From contig CM039511.1 in assembly GCA_022432975.1 (NCBI GenBank), positions 22,470,557-22,534,556 on the forward strand: a DNA stretch of 64,000 nucleotides, in the 5' to 3' direction. How positions within the stretch are numbered: position 1 is the stretch's first letter; each line of letters opens with the position of its first letter. Below are positions 8,547 through 20,540 of this stretch, in pieces. Below the pieces are notes generated by a model. That model saw nothing but the letters and a program-made list of their open reading frames with translations, ran no database searches and was not told the origin of the DNA. The translations under genes were made by a program, and so were the position numbers. Origin of the DNA: Begonia masoniana (Eukaryota; Streptophyta; Magnoliopsida; Cucurbitales; Begoniaceae).

Positions 8547-10349
8547 CTAACGAGGGAGCTCCTCAACAGGAGCAGCTTCAACGGCAATAGAAGGATCAGC
8601 TGCTGGAGGGGGATCTGAAGCGGTCCCGGGCTGATCAATACACGGAGCAGGAACACGCACTGGCTCAGGAGTCGCTTTACCAGCGTCCAAAGCCTCATCC
8701 CCATGAGAGGGCTCACCATCACTCTTAGTCAAAAGAGTACTGAGATCTCCAATGTGAGTGATGACCCTTTCAGATTCTCGCTGCAATTGAGCTGTTACAA
8801 GATTGGAATGAAATCGAACAGAAGAGATGATATCATCAATTGCTTTACTATTCTCGACTGCCGCTTGATCAATGTGGTTGTTGACATCAGCAATAGCTGA
8901 ACTGTGATTTGAGTCCGATAGATCAAAGCGTTTGTGCAGGCCTTGAATTACAGCTGCGAGATGTTCAAGTTGTGAAAGGACAAGCGCTTTAAACTGAGCA
9001 TGGTGGGAGAGATATAGGGATTGAAAAGATTCAAGACTAGTCCCGAGGCTGGCAATGCTTGCCCAAAGCTCATCCCGCAGTTCCTCATACATAGAAGCCC
9101 TCGCTGGAGAAGTGTGAGGACCTTTAGAGCGAGGAGGAACATGGGCAGATGATGAAGGAATCTGAGGTGGAGGGGGAGCAGGAATTGGACTGGTTGGTCG
9201 TGAAAGAGGTTGGAGGGAAATATCAGCTTGGACCGTATGAGGTTCAAGATCACTCACAAGCTCTTGAGTGTGAGTGTGCATAGGACTGACCTCCTCAGGA
9301 GCTTGAAGAAGAAGAATTGGAGGTGGCAGAGGGTCAAGGACAGGAATGAGAGTGTCATCTTGAGCACTATCTTCCTCTTCTTCATCGGCAATGATTAAGC
9401 GCCGTGAAACACCTCCTCGGCTAGGTTTTTCAACCAACATATCTTGATCATTTCTTGTTATTCCCATTCTGGACTAGGTGGAGGATGAAAGGAAGTTAGA
9501 TTTCTTTAAGGATAAAAGCTTGTCAGACTCCGGAAAATTGACTCCAAACCTTTGAAAAATTTTCATAAGTAAAAGATTGTAAGGCAAAGACTTGAACACA
9601 TTGCATACAACTTAAAGCATCTGATTTAAGACAATGTATCCAACATGGAATGGTTCACCTTTGAATATATGTCCAAGCAAGAAGAGATCCATTCCACTGA
9701 CATGGTCTCTATGACCATCTACGGGCAAGATGTTATAGTGGATCATTTGGTGCAAGACTCTAGCCCTAAGGTTCAAATCCTTATTCTTCAACTTCAGGGG
9801 AGCATTGTTCGGATCCTTAGCAATCAGTTTGATTAACTCCTTGCCTGCTGGCCTCTCAAGAAAAGATGGATTCTTTGCTGCCTCAAAGAATCTCCGTGAA
9901 CCATTCAGAAACTCGAAATTAAGGATTTCGTGGATCATTTCCTAAGTGAGTTCAATATGTCTTCCATAGACATAACTCCTGAGAATGAGTGGTCGTGTAG
10001 AATATTCTAGGTTTGCATAAAACATTCTAATCGGAGTTGCACAATAAGGAGCCTCTGTATCAAACAGCCTCATTAACCCCAACTTAAGTAATGGTTCCTC
10101 TATGTCCAGACCAGTCAAATCTCTAAAGACTACAGCTCTAGAACGAATAAGATGTTTGATTTCCAAACCTTCATAATACCTATTAAAGGCAGCCTGATTT
10201 ATGAACTCATGATTTGGCCATTGAAGAGGAGGAGGAACTGTGATAGACTGTGTATCCGCCGTATGAGAAGTCTTTTGCTTTTTCCTTGAGAAAACTTGTG
10301 CTGCTCGAGAGGAAGATGCAATTGCAAAAGAAATAGATTTCTGAATCAA
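8547..10349 (-). pseudogene. Third ORF of copia D (envelope-like position) with plant-transposon-protein domain
   Basis: One minus-strand frame of about 600 codons runs from about 10349 to 8547 with only three stops (9942-9944, 9612-9614, about 9474). The true start is not clear, as no ATG lies near the left edge of the frame. The first 290 residues resemble the 'putative plant transposon protein' domain: WPNHEFINQAAFNRYYEGL, MFYANLEYSTRP, SYVYGRHIEL, LNLRARVLHQM, VDGHRDHVSGMDLFLLG, LPYNLLLMKIFQRFGV. Then come an acidic patch, a Pro-rich segment (PLPPPILLL, PAPPPPQIPSSS) and a likely coiled coil (YEELRDELWASIASLGTSL to about HIGDLSTLLTKSDG). The C-terminus is Pro/Ala-rich. Position downstream of RNase H on the same strand matches the extra ORF of Sireviruses. 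I see no clear signal peptide or transmembrane helix, so an envelope role is not supported. Its relation to the interrupted ORF at 6614/1668 is notable. Confidence 0.65.
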
Positions 10350-10487
10350 AGATGGAATTTCACGAAGAGCAGAGAAGAATAGGAATCGCTGGACGAAACG
10401 AAAGGAGTCGAGAGGTTTTAGAGGATTTTTTGAAAGTTAGGGATTCTGTAACATTTCGAAAGAATTTATAGTCCATTCTTTTAAAGT

Positions 10488-10612
10488 CCATTGTTATCGA
10501 CCATTGTGACACCGTTTATTGTCAAGGTCCATTATCAACGTCCATTGTGACAACGTCCATTGTCAACGTCCATTCAATCCAGAGAGGAGTAAATCGTGGA
10601 GATCGTCCATTC
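10488..10612. repeat. Short tandem words upstream of the third ORF
   Basis: Degenerate repeats of GTCCATTGT(G/C)ACAACG-like units, about six copies, between the pol end and the third ORF. They could serve as a separator or promoter for the third ORF, but nothing proves this. Confidence 0.5.
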
Positions 10613-10665
10613 CTTAATTGACCACACTGCTTATTGGCCAATGTTTTCCAATAAAAAAATGAAAC

Positions 10666-12465
10666 TTAATTTTTCTCAATCTTAATGAGACGTAACCTAA
10701 TTCTAATATTATTGAAGGTCTTCTCATCTAATGGCTTGGTAAAGATATCTGCTAATTGATCTACAGAATTGACAAATTCTAAGGACATATCTCCTTTCTG
10801 AACATGATCTCTAATGAAATGATATCTAACCTCGATGTGTTTGGTTCTAGAATGTTGAATGGGATTCTTGGATATATTGATGGCACTGGTGTTGTCACAC
10901 CGAATGAGAATCCTATCATAGAAAAGGTTATAATCTTCCAAGGTTTGCTTCATCCAAAGCATTTGTGCACAACAACTGTCAGCAGAAATATATTCACTTT
11001 CGGCCGTTGAAAGTGCAACAGAATTTTTCTCTTGGAGTACCAGGAAACAAGAGACTCACCAAGGAATTGACAAGTTCTACTCGTGCTTTTCCTATCTACT
11101 AGACTCCCAGCATAAGCGGAGTCAGAATATCCTATAAGATCAAAGGATGTACCTTTCGGGTACCATAAATCTAAATTATATGTCTCACTAAGATATTTGA
11201 AAATTCTTTTGACAACAGTTAAGTGAGATTTCTTAGGGGAAACTTGAAACCTAGCACACAAGCACACACTAAATAGGATATCTGGTCTACTAGTTGTTAG
11301 GTATAATAGAGAACCAATCATACCTCTATACTTCTTAATATCCACACTTATCTCATTTTCATTTTTGTCCAATTTTGTAGTTGTGCTCATGGGAGTTCTA
11401 GAGAACTAAGAGGAATCTAATCCAAATCTTTTTAGGAGGTCTTTGATGTATTTTTCTTGACAGAAGAAAATACCATCAGATTTTTTACAAATTTGAAATC
11501 CTAAGAAGAATTTTAACTCCCCCATCATACTCATTTCAAACTCACTTTGCATAACAGTGGCAAACTCATCACAAAGTGAAACATTTGTAGAACCGAATAT
11601 GATGTCATCAACATAGATTTGAACTATAAGAATGTCATTGTCCTTTTGCATGGTAAAAAGGGTTGAATCAGTATTACCCTTTTTGAACTTTTTTTCCTCA
11701 AGGAAATTTTTTAACATATCATACTAAGCTCTAAGAGCTTGCTTACATAGAGAGCCTTCCTAATCTTATAGACATGATCAGGTTTGTCATAGACTTCAAA
11801 TCCTAAGGGTTGCTCTAAATAAACTTCTTCTAAGATATAACCATTTAAAAAAGCACTCTTCAGGTTCATTTGAAAGAGTGTGAAGTTTTTATAGCAAGTA
11901 AAGGCTAAGAGCATCCTAATAGATATTAGTCTAGCTATGGGTGCAAAAGTTTCTTCAAAGTTTATTTTCTTCTTGGTTGTAACATTTGGCAACTAACCTA
12001 GCTTTGTTCCTGACCACAATCTCATTTTCATCAATCTTATTTTTAAATACCCATTTTGTTCCAATAATAGGATGATCATCAGGTTTTGGAACAAGTTCCC
12101 AAACGTTGTTCCTTTCGAATTAGTTTAACTCATCTTGCATAGCAACTATTCAATTTTCATCCAATTCAGCTTCCTCAAATTTCTTAGGCTTTATTTGAGA
12201 TATGAAAGCAACATTAGCACAAAGATTTCTAAGGGAGGCTCTAGTTTTGACTCCTAATTTTGGATCACCTAGAACTTCATCTAAAGGATGATCTTTAACA
12301 TATTTCCAGTTTCTGGGAAGAACATCATTTTCATGCTTGACTAGGACAATTTCTAGAGCTTTTGAAGAAAGCTCTAGGGAATTTTCTCCTTGAATGGTTT
12401 CTGCAGGTTTGTCTAAGGAGAGAGAATCCAAATATTTTTCTAAAATATCATCCTCATCCACATTG
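10666..12465 (-). pseudogene. pol: Copia D reverse transcriptase and RNase H
   Basis: The minus-strand pieces give, in order: a linker after integrase (12465-12150); RT with FEETFAPIARLISIRMLLA and the FLNGYILEEVYLEQPLGF motif (11992-11711); the catalytic YVDD near 11612-11601; MSMMGELKFFLGFQI (11490-11540); the CLCARFQVSPKKSHLTVVKRIFKYL block (about 11180-11290); and RNase H with RCDNTSAINISKNPIQHSRTKHIEVRYHFIRD and a C-terminal ADIFTKPL (10962-10670). Frames are broken near 12150, 11990, 11715, 11400 and 10960, so no active enzyme is encoded. It is separated from the integrase by the solo LTR at 12471-14251. Confidence 0.9.
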
Positions 12466-12470
12466 ATTGT

Positions 12471-14251
12471 TGTTGTGCAAAATATTTCGCAAGTGTACGA
12501 GTCGCAACAAGTAATATAGTGATAAAATAGAGTGTCGAACCCACGAGGACTTATAATTAATAATCGAAATAATTAATCTTAATTCTAAATTGAACACACG
12601 TTTTTATGGTTTTCAAAGATTGAAATTAAAATAAACAACTAAAATAATTAAAACAATAAAAATAAACTAAATTAAAATAGCAAAACAAATAAACTGAGAT
12701 TAAATCAAATAAATAAAAGCCTAGGTACTACGATTTCACCAAGACAATATTTATTTCAGTCCTTCGCAATTACATTCATAAATATTCTTCCTATGTTGAT
12801 GATCGATTTCACTAAATTCTATCACAATCTCTCTCGAGCATTGCGTAGTTTATTTGATTAATGGGTTATCACTTCTCAGTCTCAAATCCTGCATTAATCA
12901 AATACAAATAAATCAAGAAATCACAGCGATCACACAAATACCGTAACTATCTCTAGCCTACGTATATTAATGACATTAATTTCAGTGCACGGATATTTAT
13001 CACCTCTCGGTCTCAAAGCACCCCAAAAATCAAGTAAAGATTGGCCAGAAATTTACAGGCTTTAAGAACAGAAATTAAATGTGTCAACAATATTGGAAGA
13101 AATACTCAATAAATATACTTAAACGAAGAACATAAAATAAACGTAGTCTGGCTACATCGTAGCCCCTAGTATTAAAGGTTAGTTCATGCTAATATAAAAA
13201 TAAACAATAATTATAAAAGAATATTGCATAATTAAATAGTAAAAATAAAAAGAAAAGAAATATATTATTCTGTAAAAATTGCTTATTTGCCGTCGAAAAT
13301 AGCCTCCATCGCCGAATACCCAGCTCGCCTCCAATTCGCAGAGTCTGTCTCCTCTATCTCCTCTGCTGTGCTGGGGAAACGCCGAACTCCAAAATCGCCA
13401 GAGACTTCTCTCAAAGTCGCCGCACCTCCACTGATGCTTGCCCTGAAAATCGCTCGCCTCAATCCAGAATACTCCCTATTTCGTGCTCTCCAAGTCGCTG
13501 AACCAGAGAATGCCCAGAGTACGCCGAAGACCCAGCTTTAGAATCCTCTGCCGCGCCCTCGACGGCGCTCGCTTGCTAAAATCGCCTCCTCTGCCGAGAG
13601 CTCTGTCGCCGACAGCCAGCCCCCTCGGCCAAAGCTTTCTCCTTGGCCGAAACTCTCTGAATCGTCGAACGCCCAGATCTCCTCTGCTCTGTGTAAATCG
13701 CTCCTTTGTTCTCTGCCTCTCTGTGAAAACATATATATCTCAAGAAATCTCCGCGGTGAAAGCTTCAAGAAATCTCCAAGCGCTCAGAATCCGCTGCTTC
13801 TTTCCAAAATCGCTCCCCACCGAATCACTGCTTGTTTCCAAAATCGTTGACTCTCCTCTTCTGTTGCTTTGTTTTAGGTTATATCCTTCCTCTAATTAGA
13901 TCAATGACTTTGATTCTCTGATTCTTACATTGACGGCCCAGCAGCGAACTTTCTAAAATTGAATTAATGTGGCGATTAATAGCTGGACGGTGGCGGTTGA
14001 TCGCCACATCCTCTGTTTTTATTGTGCAAAATTTCTGTTGTTTTTGAATATTGTGGCGGTCAATCGCTGGAATTTGTGGAGATCGATTGCCATGTTCATT
14101 GTTTTTACCACTATTTTGTCTTTCTCCCTGTTTTAAATATGTTTTCTGCACACTTAAACAAAATTCATTAAATACTTTCACACACTTGAGAATAAACTTA
14201 TCAAATCAAGTGTAAAAAGTATAAATAAGTGTGTAAATTACACACTTATCA
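12471..14251 (-). mobile_element. Solo LTR, Athila-like, inside copia pol
   Basis: On the minus strand it starts TGATAAGTGTGTAATTTACAC and ends TTTTGCACAACA, 1781 bp. Perfect 5-bp target duplication ATTGT at 12466-12470 and 14252-14256. Copia coding sequence continues on both sides (integrase C-terminal region on the right, RT linker on the left). No internal region or second LTR is present, so it is a solo LTR. The end near 12490-12550 (CGCAAGTGTACGAGTCGCAACAAGTA and CCCACGAGGA words) is also found in the Athila-like LTR at 18750-18800. Confidence 0.92.
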
Positions 14252-15540
14252 ATTGTGGGTTGAGAGGTCTCATCAAAATTGACATGCACGGATTTCTCTA
14301 CAACTAGTGTTCTTTTGTTGAACACCCTATATGCTTTACTGGATAGAGAATAGCCAAGAAAAATTCCAATGTCAGATTTAGAATCGAATTTTCCCAAGTT
14401 ATCCTTGGTGTTTAGAATGAAACACTTACAACCAAAGGCTCTAAAGTATTAAACAATAAGGATTTTTCCATTCCAAAGCTCATAAGGGGTTTTCTCTAGA
14501 ATAGGTCTTATGGAGACCCGGTTTAGCACATAGCAAGTTATGGAAACAGCTTTTGCCCAGAAATACTTTGGAAAGGAGTTCTCATTGAGCATGGCCTGAG
14601 CCAGCTCTTGAAGAGACCTATTTTTTCTCTCAACAACTCCATTTTGTTGAGGGGTTCTAGGGGAGGAGAAATTGTGTTCAATTTCATATTTAAGATACAA
14701 GAGTTCAAATTTCTCATTTACAAATTCTCCACTATGATCACTACAAATAGCAACAATGGTGAGCTCCTTTTCATTTTGAACTCTCTTCCTAAAGCTAGAG
14801 AAGGTGTCAAAAGTCTCATCCTTAGACTTTAGGAAGAACACCGAAGTAAATCTAGAGAAATAATCTACAGTAACAAAGGCATAATGTTTGCCTCCTATAC
14901 TAGCAATATTTGACGGACTGAAGAGGTCCATGTGGAGTAGTTGGAGAGGCTTGGATGTAGAAATTGTATTCTTTGATGCAAATGAGCTTTTGATTTGCTT
15001 GCCCATTTGGCAAGCTTCACAGACTTTATCCTTCTCAAAGGATATTTTTGGAATTCCTCTAACTAAATTATCCTTAGTAATCTTAGCTAAGGTGTCCATA
15101 CCTACGTGACCTAGTCTTCTATGCCAAGTCCAACTATCAACAAACAGATTCACAACAAAACATTTTTCATCAATATATTCAAAGTTATCTAGATCAATAA
15201 TATAAACACTCTCTTTTCTATATCCTTTGAACATAATTTTGTTATTCAGACTATCTTTAATTACACAAACATTTGATTTAAATGTCACTTTATATCCTTT
15301 GTCATACAATTGGCTAATACTAAGTAAGTTATGCTTTAACCCTTCTACTAATAACACATTTTCTATAATAGGGTTAAAGCTATTACCTATGTTACCAATA
15401 TCAATAATTTTTCCTTTTTGATTCCCGCCAAAAGTGACATTTTCTTTCTTCTTGTTGACATAGACAAACCTTGTTGAGTCTCCCGTCATATGCCTCGAGC
15501 ATCCATTACGAGGTACCATTGATTTTTCCCGGGAGAGCAA
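14252..15540 (-). pseudogene. pol: Copia D protease remnant, GAG-pre-integrase and integrase
   Basis: From right to left: a degraded protease start (GCSRHMTGDS; the Asp-Ser-Gly site has been lost to small changes near 15500); LLSISQLYDKGYKV; the pre-integrase zinc-binding WHRRLGHVGMDTL with CEACQMGKQ; and the integrase core. The core has first Asp in LLHMDLFSPS, second Asp in CSDHSGEF, and Glu in TPQQNGVVERKNRSLQE, that is a complete D,D,E set. A stop at 14449 precedes GKFDSKSDIGIFLGYS of the C-terminal region. The frame is then cut by the solo LTR at 14251. Confidence 0.92.
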
Positions 15541-15558
15541 TCAACCTACAAACAGTAA

Positions 15559-17099
15559 TCAAGTTGTCTTCTTAGGTACCCAAATTTTTTGGGTCCTAGT
15601 GTTAGGTTTGGTTCCCTTAGGAACCCATTGTAGTTTACTACTTGATTTTTTACTAAATTTTAAAGGAAATTCATATGATTTATGTCCTATCTCATTACAA
15701 GCATGACAGGTAGTTGGTTTAACAAAGAAATTCTTATATGCTTTCTTTTTATTAAACTTTTCATATCCTAAACCTGCTTTATCAAAAGTCACCCTCTGAC
15801 TGCCTAACAGCATGTTTAGGTTCTTGCTGCCGTTAGTAAATTTCAGAACAATGTTATTCAAATTCTCATTTCTACTTTTAAATCCACTAATTTCCTTTTC
15901 ATGCAAATTATACTCTTTAGCATGCTTTTCAATTAAATCAGCATTTTCTTTCTTTATCAAATTGTATTTAGTCTTAAGCATGTTGTATTGTTTGACTAAA
16001 TCATTGAAGGCATCAATTAAATCCCCTTCATCATCTTCACTATCACTAGAAGAATGACTAACTTCATCCTCCTTGGCCATGAAGCATAGATTTGCAACTT
16101 CTTCATCTTCAGACGAAGTGTCGCTCTCACTGTCATTCCAAGTAGCCTTCATGGCTCTCTTCTTGAATTTATTGGGATTCTTCTTTGCTTGTGGACACTC
16201 AGCCTTAATGTGACCAGGTTTCCCACACTCAAAGCATGTGATTTTCTTATCCTTTTGAGACTTTTCTCCTTTTGATAATTTCCTCCCATGCATCCTCTTT
16301 TTCTGGAGAAATTTACTGAATCTTCTAGTAATAAGGGCTATATCTTCATCATCATCATTTTCCTCGGATTCTTCTTATTTGCTTGAGGAAGCTTTGAGTG
16401 CAATATCCTTTCTTTTGAAGATCTTCTTGTCCTTGAGATCTTCTTTTTCATTGGCTCTCATGGTTATTTCATGCGTCATGAGAGAGCCAATGAGCTCTTC
16501 GAGCTTGAGAACCTTTAGATCTCTTGCTTCTTAAATTTCGGTTGCCATCCCCTCGGTAAACATCTTAGAATTTTCCTGACAAGTTCTTCATTTGGATATA
16601 TTCTACCAAGCATTTTTAGACCATTAGTAATGTTAGTAAAATGAGTAAACATAGAGCTAATTGATTCATCCTTTACCATGGTAAATAGTTTATACTCATG
16701 TACTAACATACTCAACTTACTATCTTTTACTTGATTAGTTCCTTCATGAGTTATCTCAAGTAAGTTCCATATTTTTTGTGCATTATCACACCCCTGAACT
16801 CTATTAAACTCGTCTCTGTTCAGTGCACAGTATAAGGTATTAATAGCCTTAGCATTTAAACTCAAATTTTTCTTATCGGACTCTGTTAATTCACGAGGAG
16901 CTTTAGGAACACTAATCTCATTTTTAGTTTTCATGGCTCTAAAAGGTCCATTTTCTATAATATTCTATACATCATAGTCCATAGCCTGAACAAAAATTCT
17001 CATCCTAGACTTCCAATAAACATAGTCATTTCCATCAAAGAATGAAGGTCTAGTAATAGATTGGCCCTCTGCGTGTGTAGTATTGGTGTTGAATGTCAT
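15559..17099 (-). pseudogene. gag: Copia D gag
   Basis: ATG at 17099-17097, about 35 bp after the PBS. N-terminal FFDGNDYVYWKSRM motif, a TAG at 16967-16965 in place of an expected Trp, UBN2-type gag core (16934-16515, with NAQKIWNLLEITHEGT and RKILRCLPRGW), a frame break near 16515, CCHC zinc knuckle CFECGKPGHIKAEC (about 16235-16190), an acidic Ser-rich segment, a second cysteine cluster (CHACNEIGHKSYEF), and C-terminal KIWVPKKTT. Essentially the same sequence as 2862-4401 apart from one-base length changes and a few differences at the gap edge. Confidence 0.9.
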
Positions 17100-17133
17100 T
17101 TTTAATTCTATTACAGTATAGACAAAATTAAAC

Positions 17134-17147
17134 CCGCTCTGACACCA
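17134..17147 (-). other. Primer binding site of copia D
   Basis: Minus-strand TGGTGTCAGAGCGG two bases from the LTR end. The same word occurs at 2814. Confidence 0.85.
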
Positions 17148-17149
17148 AT

Positions 17150-17387
17150 TGTAGGATCGTGATTGTCTAAGAGGGGAGGGGGGGGTGAATTGGAAATTTC
17201 TTAATCTAATTGATTTTAAATATGTACATTAGGTTTATCTTTTCTTTTCACTTTTGGTGATATTGCACTAAACAGCAAACAATATTAAACAAATAAAAGT
17301 AAGAGTGAGAAAGAGAAAAATAATACCAAAGTTTTTAACGTGGTTCGGCCAATCTTGCCTACTTTCACACTCCAAGGCTCCCCCTTG
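17150..17387 (-). mobile_element. Truncated 5' LTR of copia D
   Basis: Only the last 238 bp of the LTR are present. At about 17388, after CCCCCTTG, it switches to unrelated sequence, 418 bp before an N gap. The complete LTR appears at 1669-2811 in the opposite orientation. Confidence 0.85.
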
Positions 17388-17805
17388 CATCTTCTTTCTT
17401 TCTTTGTTGTGTGTGCTGGGCTAAGGCTAATGGGCTGGACTTTAGGCCATAAGTTGTGTGGCTTGAAGGTTATAACCACGTTGCACCCAACCTTTAAACC
17501 ACCCATAATCATAACACACAATCTACCACTAAATGTCAATTATGCAGGACTAAATATAAGGTTTAAATGTTTGGCAAATACATAAAAGCCATTGTGTGCC
17601 AAAGAAATAAATATTAAATACTAGCGTGGTTACACAATTTGTAAATGGTTTAGGAAGACAACTTCCCTCTTTAAAATTCCAAGCTTTTAAGTCAAATTTT
17701 TTATTGCTACAAAATTTCACAAAAAACAATTAGTAAATAAATAGTCAAAATACATACCTTGGTCGTGTTTCAGGATGTAGGCACCAATATTAACAAAAAG
17801 TCCCA
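17388..17805. other. Unrecognised sequence before the second gap
   Basis: No frame or repeat I recognise. GGGCTAAGGCTAATGGGCTGG resembles plant intergenic DNA. The abrupt junction with the LTR at 17388 may be a deletion, a rearrangement or a misjoin. Confidence 0.4.
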
Positions 17806-17905
17806 NNNNNNNNNNNNNNNNNNNNNNNNNNNNNNNNNNNNNNNNNNNNNNNNNNNNNNNNNNNNNNNNNNNNNNNNNNNNNNNNNNNNNNNNNNNNNNN
17901 NNNNN
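17806..17905. other. Assembly gap of 100 N
   Basis: Exactly 100 N, a placeholder of unknown true size. Confidence 0.97.
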
Positions 17906-18719
17906 ATAGTTACATGCAAACTATTGCTTCTTTAGGGAATTTTGACCATTTGGTACGAACATAAATTTTAGGATAGTTACATGCAAACTATTGCTTCTTT
18001 AGGGAATTTTGACCATTTTGGTAATGTCAAGTATATGAAATACAGATTTGTCACTTCGTTCCATGCCTTCTACGACTTGGCCTTCTTCCATAAACTCCAA
18101 CAATACTCCCGTGCCCAGGGTTGTTCTACGAAAGCCAGAGAGGCCTCGGTTGAAATATGGAGCCCTGCATGAGGAGGTATGGAGAACTAGTCAGTGCTTA
18201 TCATTATTGATAATTGTAACTTGCAAATTTGGAAAATCAAGGACGCTCACTCAAAGACATCGATGATCATCTTGCAGCCGTAAATGCTATTGACCAATCC
18301 GATGGAGGCTATTTTCATTTTTCAGAAACAGAAAAAAGTGGGGGAGGAGTATTAAGGGTTGATGCCATTTGAATAGAGTGGATCAAAAGGAAACTCGACT
18401 TAGTTATGAACTTGAAAAATTGTATTGCAGAGTTAAATTGATATTTTTAGGCAAAAAAGAACTTTAGGTGGGACCTATCTTCCATTGTGGAGACAGTGAG
18501 GATGGATCACAGATCTCACATTACACCTAGTCTTGCCAGAACAGCAAGAAGCATTGCTCTCACACTTAACGAAAGCAATGGAGATGAACAATACAAGTTA
18601 GTATAGTCGTACAAAGCAAAAATACATAGAACAAATCCGGGGAGCACTTTCGAAGTGCATACTTATGATGCGGGGAGCACATTAGTGTGCCAAAAAGTGT
18701 ATATGTGCTTGGCCGCTAG
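17906..18719. other. Host flank of element E, unrecognised
   Basis: A 44-bp word beginning ATAGTTACATGCAAACTATT occurs at 17906 and again at about 17974, a direct duplication right at the gap edge. The rest (18050-18700) has several short open stretches with exon-like composition but no domain I recognise. The base pairs GCTAG (18715-18719) precede the LTR of element E and should be its target site. Confidence 0.4.
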
Positions 18720-20540
18720 TGTTAGTGATTTTTTTTACACTTTTACGCAAGTGCACGTATCACAATCAAGTAGTATATAAATATCGATCCCACGAGAATA
18801 TTCTTAATCGAGTTAGATGCTATAAAAATCTTATAGAAGTATTAAAATTATAATTTAAAATAATTAAAAATAAAAGCCGAATGACAATGTAACAAAAAAA
18901 AACAGGATAAACGTGATAAAATTAATAAATAGAAGTCTTGGCTAGGATCGATTTCTTCGTTACGCTAGTTTTACTACTGATGCTCTGGTAATGCTCTGCA
19001 GCATTGTCTATGAACAGCAAGAATGAAATAATTCTAGGATTTTCTCGAATTACCTAGGTAAATTCAATTTAGAATTTCTCTCGACCTTGAAAGAAGGTAA
19101 CTAACATTGAATTTCTATAAACCCTATTCTTAATGTCAATCAAATAAATGCTAACTACGTTGTAACAATTTAATCCGATTAATTATTCGTGTATCTTAGA
19201 ATTTATATTTATCTTTCGATACAATATAAACATGGATCATCAACATATCTATCGATATGATCTGAATTAAGCAAGGAATATCACAAATAATTGTTCAATA
19301 AACAATCACATAAGCAAAACGAGATCGTAGCAAAATACGTAACGAATACTATTGTTCTAACCAAGTATAAAATTTAGCTACTAGACATAATTAAATAAAA
19401 CTCAAAATAATAGTGTGAAGAAAAAGCATAAACGGTAAAAATAAGAAAAGGGAGAAGATCAGAATAATGGCGTCGTCGGTCTCTTCTCCAGATCCAAAAC
19501 TCCCTGGAATCCTCCTCTGTTCCTTCTCTAGAATGTCTCCTCTTTTTTCTATTTTTTTGTTCTCCCTTTTTTGTAGTGTATTTTCTCTCTCCAATCCCTG
19601 GAATCACTCATACTATTTCTTCTTTTTTGGGATTATTCTTAATTGGCCCTTCTCTCTCTCTTCAGTGCTCTCTTTGTTGACCGAAATTTTTCTTTTGTCT
19701 TTTAGTGTTGCCCTTTTTCGCATTGACCGCTGCCTAGTGCCTCTCTTGTGATGTTTTGTCTTTTAGTGCTATCCTTTTTCGCATCGACCGCTTCAGCTTC
19801 GTCCATTTCTCTCCAAGTCGTCCATTTCTACTCTGTCGTTCATTTGCATTTATCGTCCATTTTTGTTTTTCCCAGCCAAATCCACGACTTGTTCGTGAGT
19901 TTTTGTCTTTTAGTGCTCTTTGTCTTTTAGTGCTCCATTTTTTCACATCGATCGCTGCTCTTTAGTGCTCTCTTTGTCCACATTGACCGCTGCTCTTTAG
20001 TGCTCCCTTTTTCCACATCGACCATTTCTCCAAGTCGTCCGAAATTGTCTTCCATTTTCATTTGTCATCTGAAGTTGTCGTCCATTTGCTCTATTGTCCG
20101 TTTCTCGTTCCACGTGTTTCAATAATTTCCAAATCTCTTTCTTCCAATTAGTTCTTCCTTCTATTTTCTAAATTTCAATAAATTTATTTTACTCTTCCAT
20201 GATTCCAGCATCCTTCTCTCTCATCATATTCAGAGCAACAAATTTCTTCATTTTTCTTGATTTGTTTTCTCTTTCTTAACGATTCTCCTGCAATTGAGTT
20301 GATCTTCTCGCTATTAATTTTACGTTCAAATACGAAAATTTAAAATTCAAATTATAGAGAAAAATCTGCTCAAAATAGAAAATATGCACGGAATATATTA
20401 AATTAAATCAAAGCACTGATTCTGCAGCATTATATAGCAATTGTAGTAAATTCCTATCAATTTATTCTTGCATTCACTCAATTCATATACATTCTTTCAA
20501 CTAATTACTGTATAAAATAACTCTAATTTAAGAGTTATCA
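18720..20540 (-). mobile_element. Element E 3' LTR (uninterrupted copy)
   Basis: Minus strand starts TGATAACTCTTAAATTAGAG and ends AAAATCACTAACA, 1821 bp. It shows the pre-insertion state of two sites that are occupied in the 5' LTR: TAATTTAAA at 18851-18859 (Pack-MULE) and CTATG at 19008-19012 (solo LTR). Confidence 0.9.
19690..20060. repeat. Degenerate tandem repeat in element E LTR
   Basis: About six imperfect copies of GTCTTTTAGTGCTCCCTTTT followed by TCGCATCGACCGCTGC-like sequence, interspersed with CGTCCATTT words. Confidence 0.65.

Larger units (their letters stand above)
6990..17387 (-). mobile_element. Ty1/copia Sirevirus-like retrotransposon D, minus strand, 5' LTR truncated
   Basis: Reading the minus strand: partial 5' LTR (17387-17150), tRNA-iMet PBS, gag, protease/integrase, a nested solo LTR, reverse transcriptase and RNase H, a third ORF, two purine tracts and a complete 3' LTR (8111-6990). 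An extra ORF between RNase H and the 3' LTR, together with AAAAAGGGGAAGAT-type tracts next to a TGTTG LTR start, fits the Sirevirus group of plant copia elements. Target duplication ATACT is seen at the 3' LTR side. The 5' LTR is cut at 17387, and its missing part and right flank appear at 1-2811 in inverted orientation. All coding regions are broken. Confidence 0.9.

Noticed and set aside
13287..13899. Two overlapping Ser/Arg/Leu-rich frames of 84 and 138 codons
   Set aside because: They lie wholly within the solo LTR 12471-14251, have no recognisable domain and overlap frames on the other strand.
18048..18266. Short frames with PRVVLRKPERPRLKYG-like product
   Set aside because: Might be a fragment of a host exon, but I recognise no family and the surrounding frame is broken. 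Left as unrecognised sequence.
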